The notes: generated by a model from the sequence alone, not told the origin. DNA of 64,000 nucleotides from Nitrospira sp. (GCA_022843785.1 JALHMZ010000015.1:1-64000), one strand, 5' to 3'; shown: positions 51,584 to 60,194, counted from the first letter of the stretch. Made by a program: numbers and translations.

Positions 51584-52447
51584 GGGTCTCCTCCTGTCGT
51601 GAAATCCGACCGTCTCTGCCACGATCCTCGTGCGACATCAGCCTACCCCGCGGTTGCGTTCAGTGCAACCGGCCCGGCCCCCTTGCCTATCGCAGGCAGC
51701 TTGGCGACAGCCGCCGCGGCGGTAACAGCCCCGTACCCGGTCGCGTTCTGTATGCCGCAATCGAAGCAGTACTACCGGCATGCTGGTTGACTGCAATCAG
51801 CGTCCCAGCACTGGATCTAACATCAAATGGACACGGGGAAATGCTCCCTCCGACACCTGACCTCTAAGATTTGAGCCCGCCTGCTACAACAGGCTGACAA
51901 GAAGTCCTCGAAACTCTAGAGGAAAATTCATCCCGACGCTGCCGTCCGACATGCAGGGAAACTCCTTCACACAACTTCGAAAATAAATCAGAAAAATAAT
52001 CAACGTCCGCACAAGATTGGCGGGAAGACTCTCGTCCCCATGTTCTGTGGATAATCCTGTGAACAAGTTCCGTCCGGCGTGCAGAAACGCGTGAATTCAC
52101 CACACATCGCTTCACAATGCCTACTTTTTAGGCGTCTGCCGCCTCGTGGACATACCCCTAGTAATAGTGGCTAGAAGAAGAATTTCTTATTTTTTCCCAC
52201 ATTACTAGGCCTGGACGGCTTGACATGATGAAATCAACGCTCCTGGAGCGTCTCCTACATTGGCCAGCTACTTTCTTATCCACAGCCTCAACGCTTTTCT
52301 GGGGATCAGAACCCAATAAGCACGACTGGAGCGGTGTTCCAAATCTGTCAAGGGACAAGCTCAAAAATAATCAAAGAGGGGATGATCGGAGAAGATGAAG
52401 AGAATCATTCGCTTGTGAAAAATCGAGATGCAGCGCGTTCGGCAGGC
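51584..52447. other. Long AT-richer intergenic region with DnaA-box-like sites
   Basis: About 860 bp without a convincing gene; the short frames here lack ribosome sites and familiar content. It contains two perfect DnaA boxes (TTATCCACA, at 52276-52284 on the plus strand and at 52046-52054 on the minus strand) and a one-mismatch box (TTGTTCACA, 52058-52066 minus). AT-rich tracts lie at about 51980-52000 and 52180-52200. Confidence 0.5.
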
Positions 52448-52687
52448 TTATTTTTTCCGATACACGTTCAACCCCACTTTCTCCTGACGATCCGGGATTG
52501 TGACATTTCCCTCTGTTGAGGCAATGATGATCGTCTTGCCCGATGCCGACGGCCCAAACTCCTTCGACAGATCAACTTTGATCGTCAGCCATGTGCCCTC
52601 AACAGTCATCTCGACATTCTTCATATTCCAGTCCTTTCCCTCATACCATGGCAGAATGAATCGTCGACAGACCTCCTCCTGCTCCAT
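52448..52687 (-). CDS. Hypothetical small protein
   Basis: A 79-residue cytosolic protein with alternating charged and hydrophobic residues (NVEMTVEGTWLTIKVDLSKEF), suggesting a small beta sheet. The central TIIIASTEGNVTIPDRQ also reads as two strands. I do not recognise the family. It lies ten bases after the PilZ gene on the same strand, so the two are probably co-transcribed. Confidence 0.65.
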   Translation of the reverse strand: MEQEEVCRRFILPWYEGKDWNMKNVEMTVEGTWLTIKVDLSKEFGPSASGKTIIIASTEGNVTIPDRQEKVGLNVYRKK

Positions 52688-52697
52688 CTAATCTTAT

Positions 52698-53021
52698 TCA
52701 TTGGGAAGTCTCCGGCTTCGCTTGCAGTAGCAGCTGATTCAATCGTTCCTGCTGCGGCTGTGCTATCGACACAAAACTCACTCCGACTTGACGCCCGCGA
52801 CTCCAGCGTACTGCCGCCCGCTCGATAAGAAGCGGCGCAGCCCCCGCCGGTACCTCGATACGGATCGCGACCGACATGCCGGCATACACTTGAGCGTCGC
52901 ATTCAATGAGGCAGCCGGTTTTCGACAGATTCATAACCACCCCGGCCCATTCCTTGCGCGGGGATCCGGTCATGATGCTCTGAAGTTTTACTGAGAAGCG
53001 CTTCTGACGACGAAGGTCCAT
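52698..53021 (-). CDS. PilZ-domain protein, probable c-di-GMP receptor
   Basis: A 107-residue single-domain protein. The c-di-GMP contacts are present: LRRQKRFSV (RxxxR) near the start, and NLSKTGCLIE (the D/NxSxxG motif) near residue 33, followed by the beta-barrel sequence AAVRWSRGRQVGVSFV. A free-standing PilZ domain usually signals to motility, secretion or polysaccharide systems. ATG 53021 follows AGAGG and gives a domain starting as usual; a longer frame to 53063 is not family-like. No cyclase or phosphodiesterase gene is adjacent. Confidence 0.88.
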   Translation of the reverse strand: MDLRRQKRFSVKLQSIMTGSPRKEWAGVVMNLSKTGCLIECDAQVYAGMSVAIRIEVPAGAAPLLIERAAVRWSRGRQVGVSFVSIAQPQQERLNQLLLQAKPETSQ

Positions 53022-53149
53022 AACCGAACCTCTTGAGAAAATACCGGATGCCGCTCCACGCACAATCCAGTCTCTCGGCTTTCTAGACAGACCAGAAACC
53101 GGATGGCATGGCTATCTGGAACCCTTACCCAATCCGCAGCATGCTTGGA

Positions 53150-53557
53150 TTAATAGCCCCGCCCTGTACTACCCCCTCGGCCCATTCGATCCAACGGCAG
53201 CGCCTCGTACCGCTTTTTTAAGTCCGGATGCCCGTTGAGAAAACCCTTCACCGCCGTATCGTCGGCAAAGATCTCCGGACTGCGCTTGCGATAGTCCGCG
53301 ACCGTCAAGTTATGCTTGGCAAGCAGCGTGGTGAGCTTCGCATTAATATCGGCTCCCATTTCCTTCATCTGTTCCGGAGAGGGGCGCTGCCCCTCGGCAA
53401 ACTGCGCTCCACCCTGAAAGTAATTCGTCATCATCTCGCCGATTTCAATGCGGGCTTTCACAAACGTTTCTATTTCAACCGGTTCCGCTGCCAAACCGAC
53501 AACCGTGGAAAGCATGACACCTACTACAATGGCGAGCCCGTATCTGGCCTGATTCAT
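53150..53557 (-). CDS. Exported helical protein of unknown function
   Basis: A protein of about 135 residues with a signal peptide (GLAIVVGVMLSTVVGLA) and a helical mature part (IETFVKARIEIGEMMTNYFQGG, then AKLTTLLAKHNLTVADYRKRS). It ends in Gly/Arg-rich MGRGGSTGRGY. The layout recalls DUF4168-type small exported proteins, but I do not assign it. ATG 53557 has AAAAGGA at suitable spacing; nearby upstream ATGs are less well placed. Confidence 0.62.
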   Translation of the reverse strand: MNQARYGLAIVVGVMLSTVVGLAAEPVEIETFVKARIEIGEMMTNYFQGGAQFAEGQRPSPEQMKEMGADINAKLTTLLAKHNLTVADYRKRSPEIFADDTAVKGFLNGHPDLKKRYEALPLDRMGRGGSTGRGY

Positions 53558-53735
53558 GGTCATCATTTCCTTTTCATCGCATACAGAGGACGACAGTCCA
53601 TACGCCGGGAGGATCATAGCACCCTCAATCCACAACTGAAAGGCCCAGCGTCGGAACACGCTTGCTCATTGTACATCCCGTATGGCTGACCCGGAGCAGC
53701 ATCAACACTACCGAGAGCAATGGCCCAATGAAGGC

Positions 53736-54116
53736 CTACACCGTATCCAGCGGCTGTCGCAACCCAAAAGCAGCTCCGCACAGCCCCTTCCCCACTCGAT
53801 CCACCAAACGGGCGATCACAACGAGGCCGACGCCTGTAGTCACAGCGAAGAACGGCTTGGTCAACGCACCCAGCGCGTAGCCGAACAGAGCCAGCACCGT
53901 TCGCTTGCCCAGATAGTCGCTCAACGTCCCTGAAAAGACTTTGACTGCCAAGGCAAGAGACTCAGCGAGACCTTCCATGATCCCGACGGCGACCGTGCCG
54001 GTTCCGAGCACCGTGACCATGAACAACTGCAGCAGGTTATAGATCATCTCGGATGAGACGTCCATCAAGAGGCTGACGAACCCAAGCGCCCAGACACCGG
54101 ACGGAATCCGGCCCAT
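53736..54116 (-). pseudogene. Truncated MFS transporter, N-terminal fragment (copy A)
   Basis: This encodes the first third of a major facilitator transporter: start MGRIPSGVWALGFVSLLMD, then helices with VGIMEGLAESLALAVK, SGTLSDYLGKRTVLALFGY and a last helix ending RLVDRVGKG. After about residue 112 it loses homology (the conserved GKGxRGAPRD motif becomes GKGLCGAAFG) and stops within 14 residues. Full-length family members have about 400 residues. A second copy lies at 59170-59532, broken at almost the same place. Confidence 0.8.
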
Positions 54117-54157
54117 TGAATGTTTAGATACTGTTGTGAATGAACTCAGACTTCTCG

Positions 54158-54346
54158 CTAATAAGCGGATGACTGATATTCCGAATCTGGAAACTCCGCA
54201 AGGCATTCCAGACACACGAGTTGTTCGGACTTCATGCCGGAGGGGCCTCGGAACTCATCGACAATCCGACCGTGGGTGCAGCAGCGCGGGGGGTGAACAG
54301 GAATAATGGGGGGATGGTGGCGCTGTGATGGTTGGTTGCAAGGCAT
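54158..54346 (-). CDS. Possible small Cys-rich protein
   Basis: A short frame (62 residues) whose second half, CCTHGRIVDEFRGPSGM followed by VCLECLAEFPDSEY, looks like a compact zinc-binding unit. The first 20 residues are Pro/His-rich and less convincing. GGGAGG abuts the ATG too closely, so the true start is doubtful. I include it at low confidence because the Cys/His pattern is unlikely to be random. It lies upstream of the truncated MFS gene. Confidence 0.35.
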   Translation of the reverse strand: MPCNQPSQRHHPPIIPVHPPRCCTHGRIVDEFRGPSGMKSEQLVCLECLAEFPDSEYQSSAY

Positions 54347-54876
54347 CCTCCCTTTCGATGGGATGGTGTGGACGGGGATCTAATAGCGAATGAATGGGCC
54401 TGGCAAAGGAGCCCGTCAAGGGCTCGAACACGAAATGTGACATGCTTACGCCATTGCACTAAATGAGCACAATCCATACCCTACTTTCCCGCAGGGATCT
54501 TGACAAGCCACGGCACTCCCGTGCTAAGCATGGGGCCATCCACTCGATAATCAGACGGCTGTACACACTGGTAGATTCGTTGAGGCTGCACAATGCCGTG
54601 CACATCCATTCAGCGAGTCACTTACATCCATCTAGCCCTCTCGTTGCACTTACTTTTGCCCAAGCGCAATGGTTTCCGCTGTCCGTGGAGGCCTTGTCCT
54701 CCTTCTTCTTGGGACTACCATACACACTCAGCAGGTAGGCCCACTGTACAGATCACAGAACCGACCGAGCCATGCTCCGTCTCTCAGCCACTTGTTCAAA
54801 CAATACACCTTGTCACTGAGAAGATGCGGCTGACTCCAGAGACCTATGATCCCTATGCACTTAAAGGAGGCATGTA
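54216..54876. other. Left margin of the lipoprotein island
   Basis: A 660-bp stretch with no well-supported gene other than the possible Cys-rich frame at its left edge. Plus-strand frames of 91 and 94 codons over 54463-54877 have atypical composition and no ribosome sites. Base composition falls visibly from here to about 59.1 kb compared with the flanks. Confidence 0.5.
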
Positions 54877-55530
54877 ATGCCAATGAATGTTAGCAAGACA
54901 ATCAATTTGTCCGTCGTGCTCATACTCTGTTTGAGCATCCTCTCGGCAGGTTGTAGCGGCCCGAAGATCCGTATCGACGACAGGATCGAACCCTTTCGCG
55001 TTGACCAACCAATCGTTCCTCAAATATCACTCTGGTGCGAGTCCCACGAGCTGCAGGATATAGGGGGGTACTATTATATGCCGCTCCCGATCTCCGAAAC
55101 ATTCTGCGAGAAGAGCGCGCAGGCGCTGCTTAAGAGTGGGTTAGCGCAAACAGCAGTGAGGGTAAATTCGGCTGATTCCCGCACGCCGACCCTACGAACA
55201 ATCGCTCGGGTCACCTATGAAGGAAACATAGGGATGGTGGTAGTGAAATCAATTGTTTTCACCCTCTTATTCCCTCTACTTCCTTTCATGCAACACACCG
55301 TGACCTACACAGTCTCAGCAGACCTCTTTGTCATTCAGAGTCAACAGTCAACGCAGGCCGGCACTTTCAGCTCAACGCTGCATCTCACACGCACGTTGGG
55401 CAATGCCGGCAGTTTCAATGAGGCTGACGTTATTCCTTTGATCGCCGAAGACGTGAGCTGGAAAATCGCTCTGGAACTCAAGCGCCATCCGGATTGGTTG
55501 CGACCGGCGAACACGACTGGGACACCCTAA
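54877..55530 (+). CDS. Lipoprotein, member 1 of a three-gene paralogous family
   Basis: A 217-residue predicted lipoprotein (lipobox LSAGC, Cys at about residue 26). The mature part is beta-rich, interrupted by one hydrophobic stretch (IVFTLLFPLLPF) at about residues 125-137, and ends in SWKIALELKRHPDW. That ending and the hydrophobic stretch recur in the genes at 57723 and 58453, so the three are paralogues. AAAGGAGG precedes ATG 54877. The function is unknown; an envelope location is supported by the lipobox. Confidence 0.75.
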   Translation: MPMNVSKTINLSVVLILCLSILSAGCSGPKIRIDDRIEPFRVDQPIVPQISLWCESHELQDIGGYYYMPLPISETFCEKSAQALLKSGLAQTAVRVNSADSRTPTLRTIARVTYEGNIGMVVVKSIVFTLLFPLLPFMQHTVTYTVSADLFVIQSQQSTQAGTFSSTLHLTRTLGNAGSFNEADVIPLIAEDVSWKIALELKRHPDWLRPANTTGTP

Positions 55531-55533
55531 GCC

Positions 55534-57420
55534 ATGACGTCACAAAACAGAATGGGTTTCAATCGAGCGCTCGCGCTGTTTCTCTCTTGGAGCATGTTGT
55601 GGGTTGGCTGCGCACCGGTAACAGACGCCGATTTACGGGCGGCGCTGGACCAGTCTGCAGTCAAGGCGGCAAAAAAGCGAGGTGACACAGACCTCCATGT
55701 TGCGGCGGGTAAGGGTGATTCCTCTGCCACATTGGCATTAATTGGGCAGAAGGCCGATCTCAACGCGGTTAATGACAATGACCACACACCGCTCATGCTG
55801 GCAATCCGGCAAGAACAAACCAATACCGCAAAGCTGCTTATTGCCAAAGGCGCAAAAGTAGACTTGGCCGATGAGCAAGGAGACACGGCACTTCACCATG
55901 CAGTCCGTGCGGGGCAGGTCGAGGTAGTGCGTGCATTACTAGGGAAAAACGCGGTTCCGAATGGACGCAATGCGGCCAAGGATACCCCGCTGATTCTCGC
56001 CACACAACTCGATTACCCTGAGATTGCCCTGCTCCTGATCAGTCAAGGCGCTCAGGTGGCCGTCGCTGATTCCCATGGGCTCATACCACTGCACTACGCG
56101 GCAAATTGGCGTCGAACTGCTGTGGTGCAAGAACTTCTCCTGAAAGGCGCAGGCCCAGATGTGAAGGCACCAAAAGGCCAAACGGCGCTGATGACGGCTG
56201 CCTATTTGGGCGACCTTTCGACAGTGAACCTTCTGATCGAGAAAGGTGCGCAGGTGAATGTGCGAGATGAACAGGGGCATATGAGCCTTCATTTGGCTGC
56301 GCAAAATGGCCACGCAAACGTGGTGATGGCCCTCCTCAAGGCTGGAGCAGATCTCAATGCCGTCACGACCGCAGGCCGAACCGCAGCACTGTTTGCGGCT
56401 CAGAATGATCATGCGTATCTTCTGAGAGATCTGGTTCAAGCAGGGGCGCGATTTGTTCCCCTGGCCGAAACCGAAAGGGACATCTTTGCCTCTGCACTCG
56501 TGGCTCAGGCAATTGCCGAAGAAGCGATGAAGCAGAAGGACATTCCTCGATCCCGCGAGCACTACAAGCTTGCCACTGAATGGTTTGAGAAGGCCGCCTC
56601 GGCGTACGAAAGCGCAGCCAACAGCACGGACAACAAACTACTCGCCAAGAGGATTCTTATTGGTGCAGCTCTTGTTGTGGGCGAGGTCGCTCTAGCCGTG
56701 CTTGGAGATATGGCGCAACGGCAACAAGCCAAATTCCAAAACAAGCAAATGGCCCAGATGGCCGCTTTGAATGATGCCCATGCAGACGGAACGGGCACAC
56801 AAGGATACTATGCACGAGTAGGGGAATATGAGACTGCCTATCAGAAGGCCTATTGGAGTGTCCCTACGTATGGGAATGTTTCTGGGACAATTCCAGCGAT
56901 TCCACACACTCAGCTGTTTCTTGCAGAGGAGCAGCTCAGGGACCTCTATCGCAACACTAGTCACCAGGCTCACGAGGCTGCCCAGAAGAGTGCGAGACGA
57001 CAGAACTGTCTCAAGTCACCTGCTCAAGAAGCCGAGGTAATGAGCTGCTTACGCGACATCGCAGCAGATTCGTTTGGGCCGAACGCTATGGCAAATGGTC
57101 AACCTCTTCAAGAGACTCCTAAGCCTCCAATCAAACTTGATGCGGCGGCAGCGGTCAAAGGGAGCGCCCTCTTTGCAGGCAAGGGCGCCTGTTTCAATTG
57201 CCATGGTAAGACCGGCAAAGGGGATGGGTCTGTTGCACATATCCTGAATCCAAAGCCAACTGATCTGACGAGTAAGCTCGGCCTCAAGTATCAAACAGAT
57301 GTGGAACGATTCAATGTCATGAAATTAGGCATTCCAGGAACTTCGATGGTTGAAATGAAACACCTGTCCGATGAGGAGATCTGGCTGATTGTTGCATACC
57401 TGAAACAATTGGTGGAGTGA
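55534..57420 (+). CDS. Ankyrin-repeat lipoprotein fused to a C-terminal monoheme cytochrome c
   Basis: A 628-residue protein four bases after the first lipoprotein gene. A signal with lipobox-like MLWVGC (Cys near residue 26) leads to eight or so ankyrin repeats over about residues 52-315 (such as GDTALHHAVRAGQVEVVRALL and GHMSLHLAAQNGHANVVMALL). A helical middle region with one hydrophobic segment (LIGAALVVGEVALAVLG) follows, and the C-terminal 90 residues are a class I cytochrome c. The heme site is CFNCHGKTGKGDG (about residue 553), the likely axial Met is in GIPGTSMVEM, and EIWLIVAYLKQL is the closing helix. Ankyrin domains bind proteins. Fusion to a heme domain is unusual and suggests a docked electron carrier. 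Confidence 0.85.
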   Translation: MTSQNRMGFNRALALFLSWSMLWVGCAPVTDADLRAALDQSAVKAAKKRGDTDLHVAAGKGDSSATLALIGQKADLNAVNDNDHTPLMLAIRQEQTNTAKLLIAKGAKVDLADEQGDTALHHAVRAGQVEVVRALLGKNAVPNGRNAAKDTPLILATQLDYPEIALLLISQGAQVAVADSHGLIPLHYAANWRRTAVVQELLLKGAGPDVKAPKGQTALMTAAYLGDLSTVNLLIEKGAQVNVRDEQGHMSLHLAAQNGHANVVMALLKAGADLNAVTTAGRTAALFAAQNDHAYLLRDLVQAGARFVPLAETERDIFASALVAQAIAEEAMKQKDIPRSREHYKLATEWFEKAASAYESAANSTDNKLLAKRILIGAALVVGEVALAVLGDMAQRQQAKFQNKQMAQMAALNDAHADGTGTQGYYARVGEYETAYQKAYWSVPTYGNVSGTIPAIPHTQLFLAEEQLRDLYRNTSHQAHEAAQKSARRQNCLKSPAQEAEVMSCLRDIAADSFGPNAMANGQPLQETPKPPIKLDAAAAVKGSALFAGKGACFNCHGKTGKGDGSVAHILNPKPTDLTSKLGLKYQTDVERFNVMKLGIPGTSMVEMKHLSDEEIWLIVAYLKQLVE

Positions 57421-57432
57421 TCTTAAGAAGGC

Positions 57433-57558
57433 ATGGTCACGAAGACAATCACGAAAGTCTGGGTTCTTGGGTCTGTCGGGTCCATGACTGTAACCGGACT
57501 ATCAGGGTGCTTGTTTCGTCCGGTTCCTGAACCGGAGTTGTTTTGCGCAGGCAAGTAA
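57433..57558 (+). CDS. Very small lipoprotein-like peptide (41 residues)
   Basis: ATG 57433 follows AAGAAGG, 12 bases after the ankyrin-cytochrome stop. The peptide has a basic start (MVTKTITK), a hydrophobic core, and a lipobox-like GLSGC, then only 15 residues (LFRPVPEPELFCAGK). It could be an entericidin-like small lipoprotein or the decayed 5' end of a longer gene, since cytochrome-like sequence resumes downstream. The start and lipobox are good; the short mature part is the main doubt. Confidence 0.45.
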   Translation: MVTKTITKVWVLGSVGSMTVTGLSGCLFRPVPEPELFCAGK

Positions 57559-57635
57559 TTGCCGGTTGATTCTGTGGCGAGGATACGCGCTGAGAAGTAT
57601 TGGACGATTTGTGGGCACTTCAGTCTGAATCCTAC

Positions 57636-57719
57636 GCTGACTGGCACAGTGGAGATGAAATAACTTCCGATGAGGAGATCTGGGCACATGTGGCCTGCCC
57701 CAAGCAACTGAAGGAGTGA
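57636..57719 (+). pseudogene. Remnant of a second cytochrome c C-terminal domain
   Basis: TCCGATGAGGAGATCTGG (about 57668-57685) repeats the end of the ankyrin-cytochrome gene (57367-57384). The flanks also align: a VEMK-type codon run lies before it and a KQL-type ending with TGA after it. An in-frame TAA and a length change break the reading frame, so it is a decayed duplicate of the last 25-30 codons. Confidence 0.7.
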
Positions 57720-57722
57720 ACG

Positions 57723-58400
57723 ATGCTGGCGAAGCAATTTCTTGCAAAAGCCAGGCAAGACAGCACAGTGATTCTCATTGGCTATCTTACCCTGACTATG
57801 CTGGTGGGATGTGGAACCGTCCGTGTGGAAGTCGAAGATCCCATTGCGCGGGTGAGGTTCCCAGCACCTGTCATGGATCAGATCGTGCTTGTAGTTGCTG
57901 TGCCTCCAGATCAATTTAAGGCCAACGGGCAAGAAGGCTTCGCCCCTCTGAATAATCCTGGTAAATTTCAAGAAAGTTTAGGAAATTCGTTACAGCACAC
58001 CCTGACCACTTCAGGATTTGCCAAGAGTGTGCTGACAGGCCCATCAAACAGATCTTGGACAATGTCCGTGACAGGGAAGTGGAACTCAAAGTGGTCGTGG
58101 TCTGAGTACACATGGGAAATTGTAAAGGTCACATTTACAGTGATCCTCTTATTTATCCCTGCTTTCTTTATCAGCGAATCATTTACGGTTCGGACAAAGG
58201 CCGATGTGATCCTTACGGACCCATCCGGCATTGAGCGAGGAAGATACAACGTTCAGTCCAGGCTAGAGGTTGACATCGCGGTCCGAAATGCCAGCAAGGA
58301 ACTATTTGATGGAATGTTTACCATGAGTAGTGATGATTTGGCGAACCGCATCATGCTGGAGCTCAAGCGTCACCCGCATTGGTTCGAAGCGGCAAGGTGA
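57723..58400 (+). CDS. Lipoprotein, member 2 of the paralogous family
   Basis: A 225-residue predicted lipoprotein with lipobox TMLVGC (Cys about residue 30). It shares with its neighbours a beta-rich core, a hydrophobic insertion (VTFTVILLFIPAFFIS) and the ending MLELKRHPHWFEAAR. The ATG at 57723 overlaps the end of the decayed cytochrome remnant, with AAGGAG upstream. Paralogy with members 1 and 3 is clear; the function is unknown. Confidence 0.75.
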   Translation: MLAKQFLAKARQDSTVILIGYLTLTMLVGCGTVRVEVEDPIARVRFPAPVMDQIVLVVAVPPDQFKANGQEGFAPLNNPGKFQESLGNSLQHTLTTSGFAKSVLTGPSNRSWTMSVTGKWNSKWSWSEYTWEIVKVTFTVILLFIPAFFISESFTVRTKADVILTDPSGIERGRYNVQSRLEVDIAVRNASKELFDGMFTMSSDDLANRIMLELKRHPHWFEAAR

Positions 58401-58452
58401 TGTGCGGCCCCAAACGACAGACTTGGAGTCACACAGGAAGGAGAACTGTGCA

Positions 58453-59112
58453 ATGACATCCTCACTCAGGCATCTTGCCCAGGTGTCGTTGATTCTCTGT
58501 CTCAGCGTCATGCTGCTGGTAGGGTGTAGCACGGTAGGGGTGAGATTTGAAGATAGGACCGAGGCCATTCGCCTGGAGGCCTCACTCATTGACCGGTTAC
58601 AGATTTCAATGGATGCACCAGCAGACAGTTTTATGCCTGGCCCCTTCTATATCTGGTACGATCATCTCAAATATGGGCAGGTGTTTGAGACTACACTGAG
58701 CCAAACATTGATCGCCTCAAACGTAGCCCGGACAGTTGGCGGGAAAGGGGAGACCGCTAAGGGTGGTAGTGAACTCCGCGTTGTGGCCTCTTTTGATGGT
58801 ACAGTGCCCGCCTACAAATGGGTAGGCCGCATCGCATATGGTGTCTTTAGTGCGTTCTTGCTCTTCATCCCATATGCGTTCTATTCGGAAACTAATGAGG
58901 CTAGGCTGATGGCGGACATCGTTGTCGTTGCCCCATCTGGAAAAATGAATGTGCCGGTGAGAGTACACACAGAGCTCGAATTCGACCTGGGAGTGAGTAC
59001 GGTTGGTGCCGATACCTGGCCATCGATGATGGCTCTTGGAATGGAGGACCTCTCTAGAAAAATTGTTCTGGAGCTCAAGCGTCACCCGCATTGGTTCGAC
59101 GCGACGCGGTAA
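58453..59112 (+). CDS. Lipoprotein, member 3 of the paralogous family
   Basis: A 219-residue predicted lipoprotein with lipobox LLVGC (Cys about residue 25). It is closest to member 2: both have VRxE/FED after the lipobox, a hydrophobic stretch (FSAFLLFIPYAFYSE) and the end LELKRHPHWFDATR. ATG 58453 follows AAGGAG at good spacing; the frame runs further left but overlaps member 2. It is the last gene of the island, directly before the second decayed MFS copy. Confidence 0.75.
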   Translation: MTSSLRHLAQVSLILCLSVMLLVGCSTVGVRFEDRTEAIRLEASLIDRLQISMDAPADSFMPGPFYIWYDHLKYGQVFETTLSQTLIASNVARTVGGKGETAKGGSELRVVASFDGTVPAYKWVGRIAYGVFSAFLLFIPYAFYSETNEARLMADIVVVAPSGKMNVPVRVHTELEFDLGVSTVGADTWPSMMALGMEDLSRKIVLELKRHPHWFDATR

Positions 59113-59169
59113 GATTTGAACAACCGGCAGGCTTGGAGTCGCAGCGGAAAGAGTGTCGTGGAATAAGAT

Positions 59170-59532
59170 GCCCTCTCACGCGCCGCACCCCGCAAGCCTT
59201 TACCCACCAGATCCAACAGACGGGCGGTCACCACAAGCCCCAGACACGATGCCATGGCGAATATCGGCTTGGTCAAGGCGCTCAACGAGTAACCGAAAAG
59301 AGCCAGCGGTTTCCGTCGTCCCAGGTAATCGCTCAGGGCGCCGGAAAACACTTTGACGACCAAGGCAAAGGATTCGGCAAGGCCTTCCATAATTCCAACG
59401 GCAATGGCCCCGGTGCTAAGCGTCGTGACCATGAACAACAGCAGCAGACTATGGATCATCTCGGACGAGACGTCCATCAAGAGGCTGACGAACCCCAGCC
59501 TCTAGACACCGGCCGGAATCCGGCCAGGCCGG
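59170..59532 (-). pseudogene. Truncated MFS transporter with internal stop (copy B)
   Basis: This has the same N-terminal sequence as the fragment at 53736-54116 (LLMDVSSEMIHSLL, VGIMEGLAESFALVVK, SGALSDYLGRRKPLALFGY, RLLDLVGKG). An in-frame TAG replaces the Trp codon after RIPAGV, and the start region carries a small insertion that shifts the only upstream ATG out of frame. Homology stops at RGAARERA, within about five codons of the break in the other copy. Confidence 0.8.
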
Positions 59533-59574
59533 TGATCAGCATGGAATGTGATGAAACTGGGCTTCATCACCGTC

Positions 59575-60177
59575 TCATTCTACTGATTGGCCTTGCAAGA
59601 AGAGGCTCTGCTCCAGGATGCGGAAGAAATGCTGGTACGGCGCTGGATCTTCGACCGCGCGCAGGTAGAATTGGGCACTGGCCCGCACGACGAGCTGAGC
59701 GTCGTTCCGTTTCCGGACTGTAGCCGTGAACCGCACGAGATTGCTCCGGTGATAGAACGGCCCCCATGTGCGGGCATGGCGATTGAGCACGAGCAGCGCG
59801 TCGGGCTGATACAGCACATAGCTCAGGTCGCCCCCATAGATCTGTTCGTTCTCGACATATTTTTTCCCGGACACGACTCCCAGGTCTTCGTCGATGACCT
59901 CAACCTTGAAGTCCAAGTCTTGCATGGTGGAGAGGATCGCGGCCAACATTCGGTGCCGGTCCGTGGTGTCGAAGGCCCTTGATTGGGCGGCGCGGATCTT
60001 GACCTGGCTTTCGTCGGAGAGCCAGATCTGCTCACGCGAGTCCCACTGATTCTCATGCCGCAATTCGTAGGGCATTGGGCAGCCTTGCAGCAGCAGACTG
60101 AGCATCCCACCGAGCGCGAGCCCCAGGCGGTGCCTCATGCCGGGAACCAGCCGATCACGCCTCTCTTGATTCACCAC
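59575..60177 (-). CDS. Lipoprotein, second family, member A
   Basis: A 200-residue predicted lipoprotein (lipobox LLLQGC). A KIRAAQSRAFDTTDRHRMLAAI region is followed by LSTMQDLDFKVEVID, then a beta-rich domain and an ending in QHFFRILEQSLFLQG. The same order of motifs appears in the next two genes (QTRSFDVKERQAAMRG and LQDLGFIIE; QTRGFETRDEA and LQDLGFQVEE), so the three are paralogues. No ribosome site is obvious at ATG 60177. The function is unknown. Confidence 0.72.
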   Translation of the reverse strand: MVNQERRDRLVPGMRHRLGLALGGMLSLLLQGCPMPYELRHENQWDSREQIWLSDESQVKIRAAQSRAFDTTDRHRMLAAILSTMQDLDFKVEVIDEDLGVVSGKKYVENEQIYGGDLSYVLYQPDALLVLNRHARTWGPFYHRSNLVRFTATVRKRNDAQLVVRASAQFYLRAVEDPAPYQHFFRILEQSLFLQGQSVE

Positions 60178-60194
60178 AGCGGCCCTTTCTCAGA

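Noticed and set aside
51864..52364. Short minus-strand frames of 60-83 codons in the DnaA-box region
   Set aside because: No ribosome sites, no familiar sequence and mixed composition; treated as non-coding.
54463..54877. Plus-strand frames of 91 and 94 codons ahead of the first lipoprotein
   Set aside because: They overlap each other in different frames, lack ribosome sites and have low-complexity His/Ser/Leu content.
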